A program made the position numbers and the translations under genes. The notes under the pieces are model-generated. The model was not told the DNA's origin and ran no database searches. It saw nothing but the letters and a program-made list of their open reading frames with translations. 64,000 nt of DNA from Okibacterium sp. HSC-33S16 (lineage in GTDB: Bacteria; Actinomycetota; Actinomycetes; Actinomycetales; Microbacteriaceae): assembly GCF_024171565.1 (NCBI RefSeq), contig NZ_JALJZZ010000005.1, positions 62,001 to 126,000 on the forward strand, read 5' to 3'. Shown one piece after another: positions 52,383-60,308 of this stretch (position 1 is its first letter; every line of letters starts with the position of its first letter).

Positions 52383-53198
52383 TTATCCGAGAACGGATGC
52401 CTCCGCACCCGCCTCGATCAGCAGCTGATGCAGCGGATCGAAGAGCCCACCCGCCGTCGCGAGGGTGAAGTCGCGGCTCGCCCGCGCTCCGTTCAGCCCG
52501 CCGACCTGAGCGCCCGCTTCTTCGGCGATCAATGCACCGGCGGCGTGGTCCCACGGGTTGAGGCCACGCTCGTAATAGGCGTCAAGCCGACCACAGGCCA
52601 CCGAGCATAGGTCAAGTTCTGCCGAGCCCATCCGGCGGATATCGCGAACCTGACCAATCAGCTGCTGGACGATTCCGGCCTGCCACACGCGACGCTCGGC
52701 GGAATAGGCAAAGCCAGTGCCCACCATGGCCAGCGACGGAACCACATCCGTGTTCGCAAAAATGGCGGTTCCGTTAAGAGTCGCGCCTGTCCCGCGTGCC
52801 GCGCTGAAGGTCTCGCCGGCGGCAGGGTTGGTCACGGTGGCGGCAAGGGCGGTCCAGGTGAGCGGGTCAGGATCGCCCTCGATCACCGCGATGCTGACCG
52901 CGTAGTTGGGGATGTCGTAGAGGTAGTTGACCGTGCCATCGATGGGGTCAACCACCCAGGTGATGCCGCTGTCGCTGCGGGTGGCCTCGGACTCTTCGCC
53001 GTAGAAACCGTCGCCGGGGCGCGCGTCGGCTATAAGCGAGCGGATGAGGTCTTCGGACTCACGGTCGGCGAGGGTGACAACGTCTTCTGCCGAGGACTTG
53101 GTTGCCGCGACAGTCACACCCTCACGGCGACGGCGGTAGATCAGTTCACCCGCCTGAAGTGCAATGTCGGTTGCCAGCTTCTGCAGCTCGATGCTCAT
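52383..53198 (-). CDS. Inositol monophosphatase family enzyme
   Basis: A 271-aa Mg-dependent phosphatase. The metal ligands are in GEES (67-70) and VDPIDGTVNY (83-92), and the third motif NPWDHAAG lies near residue 215. Such enzymes hydrolyse inositol 1-phosphate, histidinol phosphate, fructose bisphosphate or PAP; the sequence does not decide. GAGAGGAC precedes the ATG at 53196-53198. No operon partner is evident. Confidence 0.9.
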   Translation of the reverse strand: MSIELQKLATDIALQAGELIYRRRREGVTVAATKSSAEDVVTLADRESEDLIRSLIADARPGDGFYGEESEATRSDSGITWVVDPIDGTVNYLYDIPNYAVSIAVIEGDPDPLTWTALAATVTNPAAGETFSAARGTGATLNGTAIFANTDVVPSLAMVGTGFAYSAERRVWQAGIVQQLIGQVRDIRRMGSAELDLCSVACGRLDAYYERGLNPWDHAAGALIAEEAGAQVGGLNGARASRDFTLATAGGLFDPLHQLLIEAGAEASVLG

Positions 53199-53278
53199 GA
53201 AAAAGTCCTCTCACGTTGCTGTCAACGCTAGACCAGAATGCCGAGAGGGTCTGTGTGCGGTTGTCCAGAGCGTGGAAT

Positions 53279-53306
53279 TGATTCTCGGCTTTATCGAAAC
53301 TATATT
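53279..53306 (+). promoter_or_regulatory. Leaderless promoter of the 103-aa gene
   Basis: TTGATT (53279-53284), a 16-bp spacer, TATATT (53301-53306), then 6 nt and the ATG at 53313. No ribosome site. Confidence 0.62.
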
Positions 53307-53312
53307 CGAGTT

Positions 53313-53624
53313 ATGCCCGATCTTTCCAACTTCACGAAACCCATTGAGTGGGAGGTGACCCACAGCGCGTCACAGGTGCCGATCGCGGTAATCCGCAAGC
53401 TGAAGCTGGGGCCAGGGCAGGTGCTCTACTTTCGCGCCGTGACCTGGCATGCCGATATTCGCAAGCGGGAGTTGATCGGATATTGGGGCTCCCTGGCCGA
53501 AGCGACGCAAAACGTCTACGGCCTATACGAACGAAAGCTGCCACCCCAAAAGCTCGCATCGAGCGGGAGCACCTGGCGTGAGCCGCTTCCGCTCACGAAG
53601 CCGAAGGCACCGCCGGCGGGGTAA
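53313..53624 (+). CDS. Hypothetical protein, 103 aa
   Basis: A small basic protein (Lys/Arg-rich) with alternating strands and helices: ASQVPIAVIRKLKLGPGQVLYFRAVTWHADIRKRELIGYWGSLAEATQNVYGLYERKL. The well-formed leaderless promoter and the aromatic/basic pattern support a real gene. I do not recognise the family; nucleic-acid contact is possible from charge but not shown. Its last 32 bp overlap the 3' end of the convergent marR gene. A longer frame from 53238 would run through the promoter. Confidence 0.72.
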   Translation: MPDLSNFTKPIEWEVTHSASQVPIAVIRKLKLGPGQVLYFRAVTWHADIRKRELIGYWGSLAEATQNVYGLYERKLPPQKLASSGSTWREPLPLTKPKAPPAG

Positions 53625-54192
53625 CGGCAGAATCACAGGCCAAGCTCTCCGTCGAACATACCTCCGATTTCGCGGTGAGGTCGGTGGGGCAGGTAGTGCT
53701 CGCCCGTTGCCGACCCCAGAGCCCCTCGCCGGAAATCTGGGCTCGGATGCGGGTAAGCATCGACTCGAGCTGGTCCTGCTCATCCGGGGTGAGGGGGTCG
53801 AAGACCGACTCGCGCACGAAGGTCACGTGTCCCGGTGCAGCGGCGCGAATCTCTTCCCACCCGACCTCGGTGAGTACAATCTCCTGCCCGCGACCGTCGG
53901 AATCGGTGTGGGCACGTTCCACCATGCCCTTCACCTCCATGCGCTTCACCAGGTGCGACAGGCGGCTTCGGTCCCAGCTCAGGTCGGCAGCAAGGTCGCT
54001 CGATCGCTTTCGGAAGCCCGGGCACTCCGAGAGCGCTGCCAGGACGGAATACTCGACGGTAGACAGGGCGGAATCTCGTTGGAGTTGACGATCCATCGCC
54101 GTCGGGAATTCCCAAATGAATTCGCGAAGGGTCAGCCACACTGCTTTTTCCCGGTCATCCAGCCATCGGGGCTGAGAGGTTTCTGCGCTCAT
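53593..54192 (-). CDS. MarR-family regulator with a cysteine-bearing C-terminal tail
   Basis: A 199-aa regulator. The winged helix spans about 45-110 (YSVLAALSECPGFRKRSSDLAADLSWDRSRLSHLVKRMEVKGMVER), with the wing HTDSDGRGQEIVLT. The ATG at 54190-54192 follows GGAGGTG. MarR proteins are usually about 150 aa; here a further ~40 residues carry Cys168, Cys179 and Cys186, with Cys57 in the core. The tail overlaps the end of the convergent 103-aa gene. It is divergent from an FMN reductase, and two palindromic sites lie between them, so it probably represses both, possibly sensing redox or quinones. Confidence 0.87.
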   Translation of the reverse strand: MSAETSQPRWLDDREKAVWLTLREFIWEFPTAMDRQLQRDSALSTVEYSVLAALSECPGFRKRSSDLAADLSWDRSRLSHLVKRMEVKGMVERAHTDSDGRGQEIVLTEVGWEEIRAAAPGHVTFVRESVFDPLTPDEQDQLESMLTRIRAQISGEGLWGRQRASTTCPTDLTAKSEVCSTESLACDSAVTPPAVPSAS

Positions 54193-54213
54193 GAGAATTT
54201 CACCTCCATTTAG

Positions 54214-54225
54214 TTGACATGACAA
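54214..54225. promoter_or_regulatory. MarR operator 1
   Basis: TTGACATGACAA, a palindrome apart from two bases, 22 bp upstream of marR. It shares the TTGACA half-site with the second copy, 45 bp away centre to centre. Confidence 0.6.
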
Positions 54226-54258
54226 TCAAATGGTTGCAGACTAATCCAGTCATACTAA

Positions 54259-54270
54259 TTGACACATCAA
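54259..54270. promoter_or_regulatory. MarR operator 2
   Basis: TTGACACATCAA, with inverted TTGA/TCAA ends, 18 bp before the FMN reductase ATG. Paired with operator 1 in the divergent region. Confidence 0.58.
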
Positions 54271-54288
54271 CTATTCGAAAGGTCGCCA

Positions 54289-54864
54289 ATGACTAAGATC
54301 GCTATTGTCACCGGAAGCACCCGCCCGGGACGCATCAACCTCGGCGTTGCCGAATGGGTTCTCGCACAGGCGCAGCTGCGTTCAGACGCCGAGTTCGAGC
54401 TGGTCGACATCGCGGCTTACAACCTGCCGATCCTGGACGAGGGCTACCCCGCTGCGTACCAGAACTACTCGAACGACCACACCAAGGTTTGGTCCGAGAA
54501 GATCTCTGAGTTCGACGGATTCGTCTTCGTCACCGGTGAGTACAACCACTCCGTCACCCCGGCTCTCGCCAACGCGCTCTCGTACCTCAACGCAGAGTTC
54601 GCCAACAAGGCTGCCGGCATCGTCGGATACGGTTCCGCCTCGGGCGTCCGTGCCGTTGAGCACCTCCGTGGAATCCTCTCCGAGCTCCAGATCGCTCACG
54701 TTCAGAAGACCGGCATGTTCAGCCTCTTCACCGACTTCGAGAACTTCAGCACCTTCGCTCCGACCGAACTCTCTGCCGCGACCGTTGCGCCGATGCTCGA
54801 GCAGCTCGTTGTCTGGGCCAAGGCCATGGAGACCGTTCGCGACGCAGCTCTCGTCGCCGCGTAA
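54289..54864 (+). CDS. NADPH-dependent FMN reductase family protein
   Basis: A 191-aa flavodoxin-like reductase. IAIVTGSTRPGRINLGVAEWV is the FMN-phosphate loop. FVFVTGEYNHSVTPALANALSYL matches the conserved P-E-Y-N region, here with Gly in place of Pro. GIVGYGSASGVRAVEHLR completes the flavin site. Members act as azoreductases, quinone reductases or flavin reductases. Under probable control of the divergent MarR regulator. A terminator follows. It could also supply reduced FMN to the monooxygenases elsewhere in the window, but nothing in the sequence shows that. Confidence 0.9.
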   Translation: MTKIAIVTGSTRPGRINLGVAEWVLAQAQLRSDAEFELVDIAAYNLPILDEGYPAAYQNYSNDHTKVWSEKISEFDGFVFVTGEYNHSVTPALANALSYLNAEFANKAAGIVGYGSASGVRAVEHLRGILSELQIAHVQKTGMFSLFTDFENFSTFAPTELSAATVAPMLEQLVVWAKAMETVRDAALVAA

Positions 54865-54881
54865 GTTCGCCTCACCTAAGG

Positions 54882-54913
54882 AAGGGTGTCCCGCCTTGTG
54901 GCGGGGCACCCTT
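54882..54913 (+). terminator. Terminator of the FMN reductase gene
   Basis: AAGGGTGTCCCGCC (54882-54895) pairs with GGCGGGGCACCCTT (54900-54913), one wobble pair, loop TTGT, then TTCG. Confidence 0.85.
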
Positions 54914-54957
54914 TTCGCTTTGTGTGGTGGGCTTTCACTCCGGGGCAGAAACGACGA

Positions 54958-55449
54958 CTAGCGCAGCACCTCGACCAATGCGACCCAGGAGACGATGATC
55001 GCCGCAACGATGGCCAACAGGCATCCGGCGGCGGTGAGGTACATGCCCGATGGATGCTCGAGTATCACGGTCACCGCACCCGCCGCATATGCCCCGAGAG
55101 GGAGGAACCCGAGGACGGCCTTCGGCACCCGTGCGCGAGCCGCCGGGTCAGGATCCGACAGGATGAGCCGCGTCGCTGCGATCTGGAAGACCGCCGCCCC
55201 GAGCACCGCAGACAGCAGTGCGACACCGAACCATACGGGAGAGATCGTCGGGATCAGGCCGAGGGCGGAAGCGATAAGCGCCAGAACGAGAGACGCGATT
55301 CCGGCACCCAGTCGAGCCGTCAGTCTATTGGACTTGATGATCTCCGCGATGTTGACGCTCGACGCGACGATAACGAGACCAGCCAGAGCGGCCGTCGCAC
55401 CCGCCATGGCAACGTTGAACTCCGACCACTCGCTGAGTATGTCGTCCAT
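54958..55449 (-). CDS. Five-helix membrane protein, unknown function
   Basis: A 163-aa protein with five hydrophobic helices at about 13-33, 45-66, 70-92, 110-130 and 137-159, small loops and no signal peptide. The sequence begins MDDILSEWSEFNVAMAGATAALAGLVIVA. I do not recognise the family with certainty. The ATG at 55447-55449 is preceded by a leaderless-type -10 box. Not obviously linked to either neighbour. Confidence 0.8.
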   Translation of the reverse strand: MDDILSEWSEFNVAMAGATAALAGLVIVASSVNIAEIIKSNRLTARLGAGIASLVLALIASALGLIPTISPVWFGVALLSAVLGAAVFQIAATRLILSDPDPAARARVPKAVLGFLPLGAYAAGAVTVILEHPSGMYLTAAGCLLAIVAAIIVSWVALVEVLR

Positions 55450-55456
55450 GTCGGGG

Positions 55457-55462
55457 ATGCTA
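55457..55462 (-). promoter_or_regulatory. -10 element TAGCAT of a leaderless membrane-protein mRNA
   Basis: On the minus strand TAGCAT, 7 nt, then the ATG at 55449. No ribosome-binding site. Confidence 0.58.
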
Positions 55463-55531
55463 TCGGAGCCACGAGGTCCAGCAACACCCCGTATCGCGGC
55501 TCTCCCTCTCGCCGCGTACCGTCAGTTCGCC

Positions 55532-56515
55532 TCAGTTGTGCGGGTCAAGGTGTGCCAGGTCGGGGCGGCCACCGAGGTGTCCAATCGTCGACGCCGCGGC
55601 CCGTGACGCAAATCGAACGGCTCGTTCCGGTCCGAGGCCGGCGTTGAGACCGGTGACGAGCCCCGCGACAAACGCATCCCCGCCTCCGGTCGGATCGACC
55701 ACAGGGTCATCGCCGAAGGGCACAAACACCGCACCCCCTCGCCATGCGGCGAACTCACCGCGGTCTTCAATCGCGAGCACGACGAGTTCGGGCCCGTCGG
55801 CCAGAAGCGAGTGTGCGGCTCGGCTGGCGTCATCCACCGACTGAACACGGGAGCCGGTGAGGAGTTCTGCTTCATGTGCATCGGCGCGGACAACCTGCGA
55901 AAGGCTCACGAGCTCATCTCGCTCGCGCCCCTCGACCGCACCATCGAGCAAGACCCTGACATCCCTCCACCGCGCGTGAGTCGCTGCTCGGACAAGAACG
56001 TCGCCGGGCTGCTGGAGTTGCAGGCACACGACATCAGCACCGTCGAACACCCCTCGGGATTCCGCTGCATCCACGTCGTTCATCGTCAGCAACGACTCAG
56101 GAGGGACATCCTCGATAAGCCGATTCGCGCCCTCGTTATCTACGACATCGACAAGGAGCGCCGTTGTCCCACGCCGCACCACCGAGTCAGCGTTCACCTC
56201 GGCATCCACGATCTGTTGAAGCATGGACGTGCCCTGGGCATCCTCCCCCACGACTGCAACCAGTCGCGCTTTCGCGCCGAGCTGCTGCAATCCGATCGCC
56301 TGATTGGCTCCCTTGCCGCCAAGGATCTCAATCCGTTCGTCTACCGTGACGCTGCCTCCGGGGTCAGGAACGGTCCCGACAGAGAGCACCACGTCACGAC
56401 CTGCCTGCCCGACCACAACGACATGAGGACGAGTGGGCCGATTCGCGTCTCGAGCGGCGTTGAGTGGCTCGAACGTACCGTCTGCGTGCCATTCGATGCG
56501 TGTCCGTCTTTCCAC
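55532..56515 (-). CDS. Ribokinase-like PfkB-family sugar kinase
   Basis: A 327-aa kinase. PfkB signature 1 region is ILGGKGANQAIGLQQLG, and signature 2 with catalytic Asp is DPTGGGDAFVAGLV (the usual GAGD is GGGD here). The mid part and length fit ribokinase. No ATG exists before the first strand (HVVVVGQAGRDVV); the GTG at 56513-56515 is the best start, though its ribosome site (GGAAGC) is poorly spaced. It lies downstream of tRNA-Tyr on the same strand but behind that tRNA's terminator. The substrate is unknown: ribose, a deoxyribonucleoside or another ketose. Confidence 0.82.
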   Translation of the reverse strand: MERRTRIEWHADGTFEPLNAARDANRPTRPHVVVVGQAGRDVVLSVGTVPDPGGSVTVDERIEILGGKGANQAIGLQQLGAKARLVAVVGEDAQGTSMLQQIVDAEVNADSVVRRGTTALLVDVVDNEGANRLIEDVPPESLLTMNDVDAAESRGVFDGADVVCLQLQQPGDVLVRAATHARWRDVRVLLDGAVEGRERDELVSLSQVVRADAHEAELLTGSRVQSVDDASRAAHSLLADGPELVVLAIEDRGEFAAWRGGAVFVPFGDDPVVDPTGGGDAFVAGLVTGLNAGLGPERAVRFASRAAASTIGHLGGRPDLAHLDPHN

Positions 56516-56591
56516 GCTTCCAGCATCGCCCGAGAGGGGACACAGCGAAAGGGTCGGCTGCCAGGTTGACGGGTGCCCAGGGAGAAAAACA

Positions 56592-56614
56592 GAAAAACCC
56601 CGACCGAAGCCGGG
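56592..56614 (-). terminator. Terminator of tRNA-Tyr
   Basis: On the minus strand CCCCGGC-TTCG-GTCGGGG (56597-56614) followed by TTTTT (56592-56596). A classic Rho-independent terminator 19 bp after the tRNA. Confidence 0.9.
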
Positions 56615-56632
56615 GCAGTGTCTGGAAAAACG

Positions 56633-56714
56633 TGGCGAGTGAGGGATTCGAACCCCCGAATGCTGAGCAGTCTGATTTACAGTCAGATCCCTTTGGCCGC
56701 TTGGGTAACTCGCC
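56633..56714 (-). tRNA. tRNA-Tyr (GTA)
   Basis: An 82-nt class II tRNA on the minus strand. Acceptor GGCGAGT/ACTCGCC, anticodon stem TCTGA/TCAGA with loop CTGTAAA (anticodon GTA), a long variable arm CTGCTCAGCATTC and T-arm GGGGGTTCGAATCCCTC. The CCA tail is not encoded. Confidence 0.95.
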
Positions 56715-56813
56715 AGAACGCATCCGACCAACTTGTACAGACAACCGGAGGCGCTGTAAAAGAATACTCTGTGCCTGCCCGCTTCGAGAAATCGGCGACA
56801 CGCCGACGTGCGA

Positions 56814-57734
56814 TTAGGGGCGAACGCGCCCCGTGGCATCCGGAATTGGAGGCAGTTGCAGCAACGCTCCAGCGGTGCGACACGTCCAGCCGGCAATAAG
56901 CATCGCCTCGTCGAGAACCCGCTTCCACGCCTCGAGTCCACCCGGAATTCCGGTCGTCGCGAGCGCGTGGACCGTGGCTGCGAGCGTGGCGTCACCGGCG
57001 CCCATCGTGTCGATGACAGGGCCAGGCAGCTCCGCGATGGGAGCGACCACCCGCCCCAGCGCTGAGACGACCTCAGCACCGTTGCGCCCCGCTGTTGCGA
57101 GTACGTGCGCGGCCCCCGCGAACCGCAGCCGCTCAACGAGGTCGCCCAGCGCGATGCCGTACAACAACTCGGCGTCTTCGTCACCGACCTTGGCCAGGAG
57201 ACTCGTCGCCGCGATCCGCTCGAAATTGGCCACAAACGCCGCGGCATCGTGCAGCATCCCTGCGCGCGGGTTGGGGTCAATGACGAGACGCCGGCCCGGG
57301 TTCAGCACAGACTCTTCGAACTCGGCGCTCTGCGCATCATCATCGAATGGAAAGCAGCTGACCACGACGAATGGAGCATCCGCTATCGCCAACCGCTCCT
57401 CATCACCAAAAATGATCCGACGCCGTTGCGCCGCCTCGTTGAAGCTGTAGCGCGGCTCCCCCTCGGTCCGGTCGCTGATCGCTCGCGACGAACCGAGCGG
57501 ACCGGGAGTTGCGATGAGGTCAACACCATGAAGATCAAGGAACGAACGGATGCTGGCGCCATCGGCATCGCTCCCCACCATCGCGATGAGCGTGGTGGGG
57601 ACTCCGAGCCGAGCCAGACCAACAGCAACGTTGAGCGCCGCTCCACCCACGAAATCGCGACTCGACTCTCCGTCGCGCATCTCGTCGATGAGCGCGTCTC
57701 CAATGACGACTGTGCGGGCGTCGTTTCGTTCCAT
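56814..57734 (-). CDS. PfkB-family carbohydrate kinase (fructokinase-like)
   Basis: A 306-aa kinase. The N-terminal substrate region is DFVGGAALNVAVGLARLGV and the catalytic motif DTMGAGDATLAATVHAL carries Asp in GAGD. Short chain and motif spacing suit fructokinase or 2-keto-3-deoxygluconate kinase. The ATG at 57732-57734 follows GGAGGAC. It is divergent from a LacI regulator that probably controls it. The next gene on its strand beyond tRNA-Tyr is another PfkB kinase, of different type. Confidence 0.87.
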   Translation of the reverse strand: MERNDARTVVIGDALIDEMRDGESSRDFVGGAALNVAVGLARLGVPTTLIAMVGSDADGASIRSFLDLHGVDLIATPGPLGSSRAISDRTEGEPRYSFNEAAQRRRIIFGDEERLAIADAPFVVVSCFPFDDDAQSAEFEESVLNPGRRLVIDPNPRAGMLHDAAAFVANFERIAATSLLAKVGDEDAELLYGIALGDLVERLRFAGAAHVLATAGRNGAEVVSALGRVVAPIAELPGPVIDTMGAGDATLAATVHALATTGIPGGLEAWKRVLDEAMLIAGWTCRTAGALLQLPPIPDATGRVRP

Positions 57735-57869
57735 GGCCTGTGTCCTCCGTTCCTTCGAGGGTCGCACACCACGCAGCGTCGCGCCAGAGACCGCCCGTCC
57801 TGGGGGCCGTGTGCCGCTGGCGCCCGTCGCTAAGCTGACCAGTGGCATATTTCCGCATGAAGGAGTTCC

Positions 57870-58886
57870 ATGGTCGGCATCGACGACGTCGCGCGGCTCG
57901 CTGGCGTGTCGACGGCGACGGTCTCGCGGGCACTCAGCGGGCGCGGATATGTGTCGGATGCCACCCGCGTCAAGGTGGCGCAGGCCGCCCATGACCTCGA
58001 TTACGTGGTCTCGTCGAATGCGTCGAGCCTCGCCTCCGGCCGAACCCGCAACGTCGGGGTGGTCGTGCCGTCGCTCAACCACTGGTTCTTCGCGTCGGTC
58101 ATCGAGGGGGCTGAGCGAGCACTTCTCCGGCACGGCTATGACCTGACCCTGTACAACCTCACCGGCGGCGGCGAGGAGCGCAAGAGTGTCTTCGACCACT
58201 TCCTCCTGCGCCAGCGTGTCGACGCCGTGATCGCCATCGGCCTCGAGCTGACTGAAGCCGAGGTATCGAGCCTGCACGCCATGGGCAAACCCCTGATCGG
58301 AGTCGGCGGTGCCATCGCCGGCGTGTTCAGCCTCACCATGGACGATGTAGCCGTGACCCGGCTCGCCACCGAGCACCTGCTGAGTCTCGGTCACACCCGC
58401 ATCGCGCACATCGGTGGCGGCGCAGAGTTCGACCTTGACTTCCACCTGCCCTCCAACCGACGCATCGGCTATGAGGCCGCCCTCCGCGACGCGGGCGTCG
58501 AGCCCGACCCAGCGCTGTACCGCCCGGCCGACTTCACCCTGCCCGGTGGCTATGAGGCCGCCAAGCAACTGTTGGGTAACCCGCACAACCGGCCGACCGC
58601 GATCGTCGCCTCATCCGACGAGATGGCGATCGGTAGCATCCTGGCGGCGCGCGACCTTGGACTGCACGTGCCCCACGACGTCTCAATCGTCGGCATCGAC
58701 GACCACGACCTGGCCGCGTTCTTCGGGCTGACCACGGTGGCGCAGTTCCCGTTGCGGCAGGGCGAGCAGGCCGTCGAGGCGCTGATGGAGTACCTCGAGC
58801 CCGGCAAGGATGAACCGGCAAGCGCCGGAGTGCCTCTCCCCTACGAGCTCATCGTGCGCTCGTCGACGGCGCGGCCGTCGCCGTAG
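57870..58886 (+). CDS. LacI-family transcriptional regulator
   Basis: A 338-aa regulator. The DNA-binding head is VGIDDVARLAGVSTATVSRALSGRGYVS (2-29), with hinge helix residues SNASSLASGRT at about 50-60, then a periplasmic-binding-protein-like sensor domain (VGVVVPSLNHWFFASVIEGAE ... IVGIDDHDLAAFFGLTTV). GAAGGAG precedes the ATG. Divergent from the PfkB kinase, so control of that sugar kinase is the simplest reading. It could also be the regulator of the maltodextrin sites at 46.0-46.1 kb, but distance argues against it. No classic LacI palindrome is visible in its own 135-bp upstream gap. Confidence 0.92.
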   Translation: MVGIDDVARLAGVSTATVSRALSGRGYVSDATRVKVAQAAHDLDYVVSSNASSLASGRTRNVGVVVPSLNHWFFASVIEGAERALLRHGYDLTLYNLTGGGEERKSVFDHFLLRQRVDAVIAIGLELTEAEVSSLHAMGKPLIGVGGAIAGVFSLTMDDVAVTRLATEHLLSLGHTRIAHIGGGAEFDLDFHLPSNRRIGYEAALRDAGVEPDPALYRPADFTLPGGYEAAKQLLGNPHNRPTAIVASSDEMAIGSILAARDLGLHVPHDVSIVGIDDHDLAAFFGLTTVAQFPLRQGEQAVEALMEYLEPGKDEPASAGVPLPYELIVRSSTARPSP

Positions 58887-58961
58887 CTGCCCCCCGAGCC
58901 GTGAACTGAGCACCGACGTATGGAAGTCGCGCTGGCACACGGAACAAACTGAGGCACTCTT

Positions 58962-58995
58962 CCTTACCTCGCGTCGACGTCCTTACCTCGCGTCG
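58962..58995. repeat. 15-bp direct duplication at the 3' end of the transglycosylase gene
   Basis: CCTTACCTCGCGTCG occurs at 58962-58976 and 58981-58995, period 19 bp. The second copy holds the stop codon and last codons of the transglycosylase gene; the first is the duplicate just outside it. Confidence 0.85.
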
Positions 58996-59732
58996 GCGGC
59001 CCGCTCGGCATAGAGGGTGCCGGCCCGCGCCACTGTGGCGATGTAGTCGTCGTTCGGGTTATAACCGCGGATCGCGGTCCGCCACCCGGTCTCGGTGACC
59101 AGGTCGCCCGACACCCGGCAGAGGTAGTTGGCGGTCGCGAAGGCGGCGTCGTCAAGGTTCTGCGGGTCAGCAACGCCGTCGGCATTGCCGTCGATGTGCC
59201 AGTTGTTCCACGCCTCCGGAATGAGCTGCATCGGCCCGACGGCCCGGTCATGCTCAGCATCGCCGTCGATCACCCCGCCGTCGGAGTCGGGAATCGCGAT
59301 GTTGCCGTCGCCGTCGAGCGCCACGCCGAAGATGCCCGGCGACACCGTGCCGTCGTTCCCGACCGACGAGCCGCCGTGTCGACCGTGGTCGCTCTCGGCG
59401 AACCCGACAGCGGCCAGGGTGTTCCAGCTGAGCCCGCAGGTCGGCATCTGCTCGGCCTTGAACAGCGCAGCACCGCCGTAGGCGCGAAGCGCCCGCTCGG
59501 GAATCCGCGTCGTCTCGGCCGTCACCCGCACCCACTCATCATCGACGAGCCCGGGGTTGCCCGGCAGCGTTGGTGCGCTCGCAGCGACCGGCGGTGGCGC
59601 CGCCGCCGCGTATGTCGGAGCCGGCCCGTCGGCAGAAGCGGTCGGCGAGGCGGCGGGAGATGATGCACACGAGCTGAGAAGCAGAGCGGATGCCACGACA
59701 CCGGTGATGATCGAAAGGCGGGCGGACAGCAT
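58983..59732 (-). CDS. Lytic murein transglycosylase-like lipoprotein
   Basis: A 249-aa secreted protein. Lipoprotein signal with lipobox LSSC, lipidated Cys22, followed by an Ala/Pro/Ser linker. The catalytic domain resembles MltB-type lytic transglycosylases: Glu113 in [15 protein letters not shown], then [38 protein letters not shown] and a C-terminal [15 protein letters not shown]. It cleaves peptidoglycan between MurNAc and GlcNAc in the wall. The ATG at 59730-59732 is preferred; a TTG four codons upstream (59744) is also open. Neither has a good ribosome site. Three non-lipidated cysteines may form a disulfide. Confidence 0.87.
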   Translation of the reverse strand: MLSARLSIITGVVASALLLSSCASSPAASPTASADGPAPTYAAAAPPPVAASAPTLPGNPGLVDDEWVRVTAETTRIPERALRAYGGAALFKAEQMPTCGLSWNTLAAVGFAESDHGRHGGSSVGNDGTVSPGIFGVALDGDGNIAIPDSDGGVIDGDAEHDRAVGPMQLIPEAWNNWHIDGNADGVADPQNLDDAAFATANYLCRVSGDLVTETGWRTAIRGYNPNDDYIATVARAGTLYAERAADAR

Positions 59733-59807
59733 CCGTTCATTCAATCAGTCCGCGGTGACGAACCTCCTGTGAACGCGGAGTACCGCCCGGCGCAGCGCGG
59801 AAACCCG

Positions 59808-59813
59808 TACCAT
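59808..59813 (+). promoter_or_regulatory. -10 element TACCAT of leaderless yajQ
   Basis: TACCAT, 6 nt, then the ATG at 59820. No ribosome-binding site. Same geometry as at 18759. Confidence 0.6.
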
Positions 59814-59819
59814 GGGGCC

Positions 59820-60308
59820 ATGGCAGATTCATCGTTTGACGTGGTTAGCAAGGTCGACAAGATGGAGGCGGACAACGCCATCCACCAGGCGCACAAGGAG
59901 CTCGAGCAGCGCTACGACTTCAAGGGCACCGGGGCGTCGATTGCGCAGTCCGGCGACAAAATCCTCATGAAGGCGAACAGCGAAGAGCGCGTGAAGGCGA
60001 TTCTCGACGTTTTCCAGACGAAGCTCATTAAGCGCGGCATCTCGCTGAAGAGCCTCGACTCGGGCGAGCCGTTCGCGAGCGGTAAGGAATACCGCATCGA
60101 AGCCGAGCTCAAAGACGGCATCACGCAGGAGAACGCGAAGAAGATCAACAAGATCATTCGCGACGAGGGCCCCAAGGGCGTCAAGAGCCAGATTCAGGGC
60201 GACGAGCTGCGCGTGCAATCGAAGAGCCGTGATGACCTGCAGGAGACGATCGCCCTGCTCAAGGGCAAGGATCTCGACATCGACCTGCAGTTCATCAACT
60301 TCCGGTAG
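59820..60308 (+). CDS. yajQ: YajQ-family nucleotide-binding protein
   Basis: A 162-aa protein covering the whole UPF0234 family: [34 protein letters not shown] at the start, the middle [15 protein letters not shown] and the end [12 protein letters not shown]. YajQ proteins have two ferredoxin-like domains and bind nucleotides, with cyclic di-GMP shown in Xanthomonas. The start follows the leaderless -10 box; an ATG at 59769 would put the promoter inside the gene. The end overlaps the convergent hydrolase gene by 14 bp. Confidence 0.95.
   Translation: MADSSFDVVSKVDKMEADNAIHQAHKELEQRYDFKGTGASIAQSGDKILMKANSEERVKAILDVFQTKLIKRGISLKSLDSGEPFASGKEYRIEAELKDGITQENAKKINKIIRDEGPKGVKSQIQGDELRVQSKSRDDLQETIALLKGKDLDIDLQFINFR

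Noticed and set aside
55532-57280. Extension of the ribokinase-like gene to 582 codons
   Set aside because: The extra part runs through tRNA-Tyr, its terminator and the other kinase gene.
56814-58586. Extension of the PfkB kinase to about 590 aa
   Set aside because: The upstream part lies antisense to the LacI gene; a strong ribosome site precedes the ATG at 57734.
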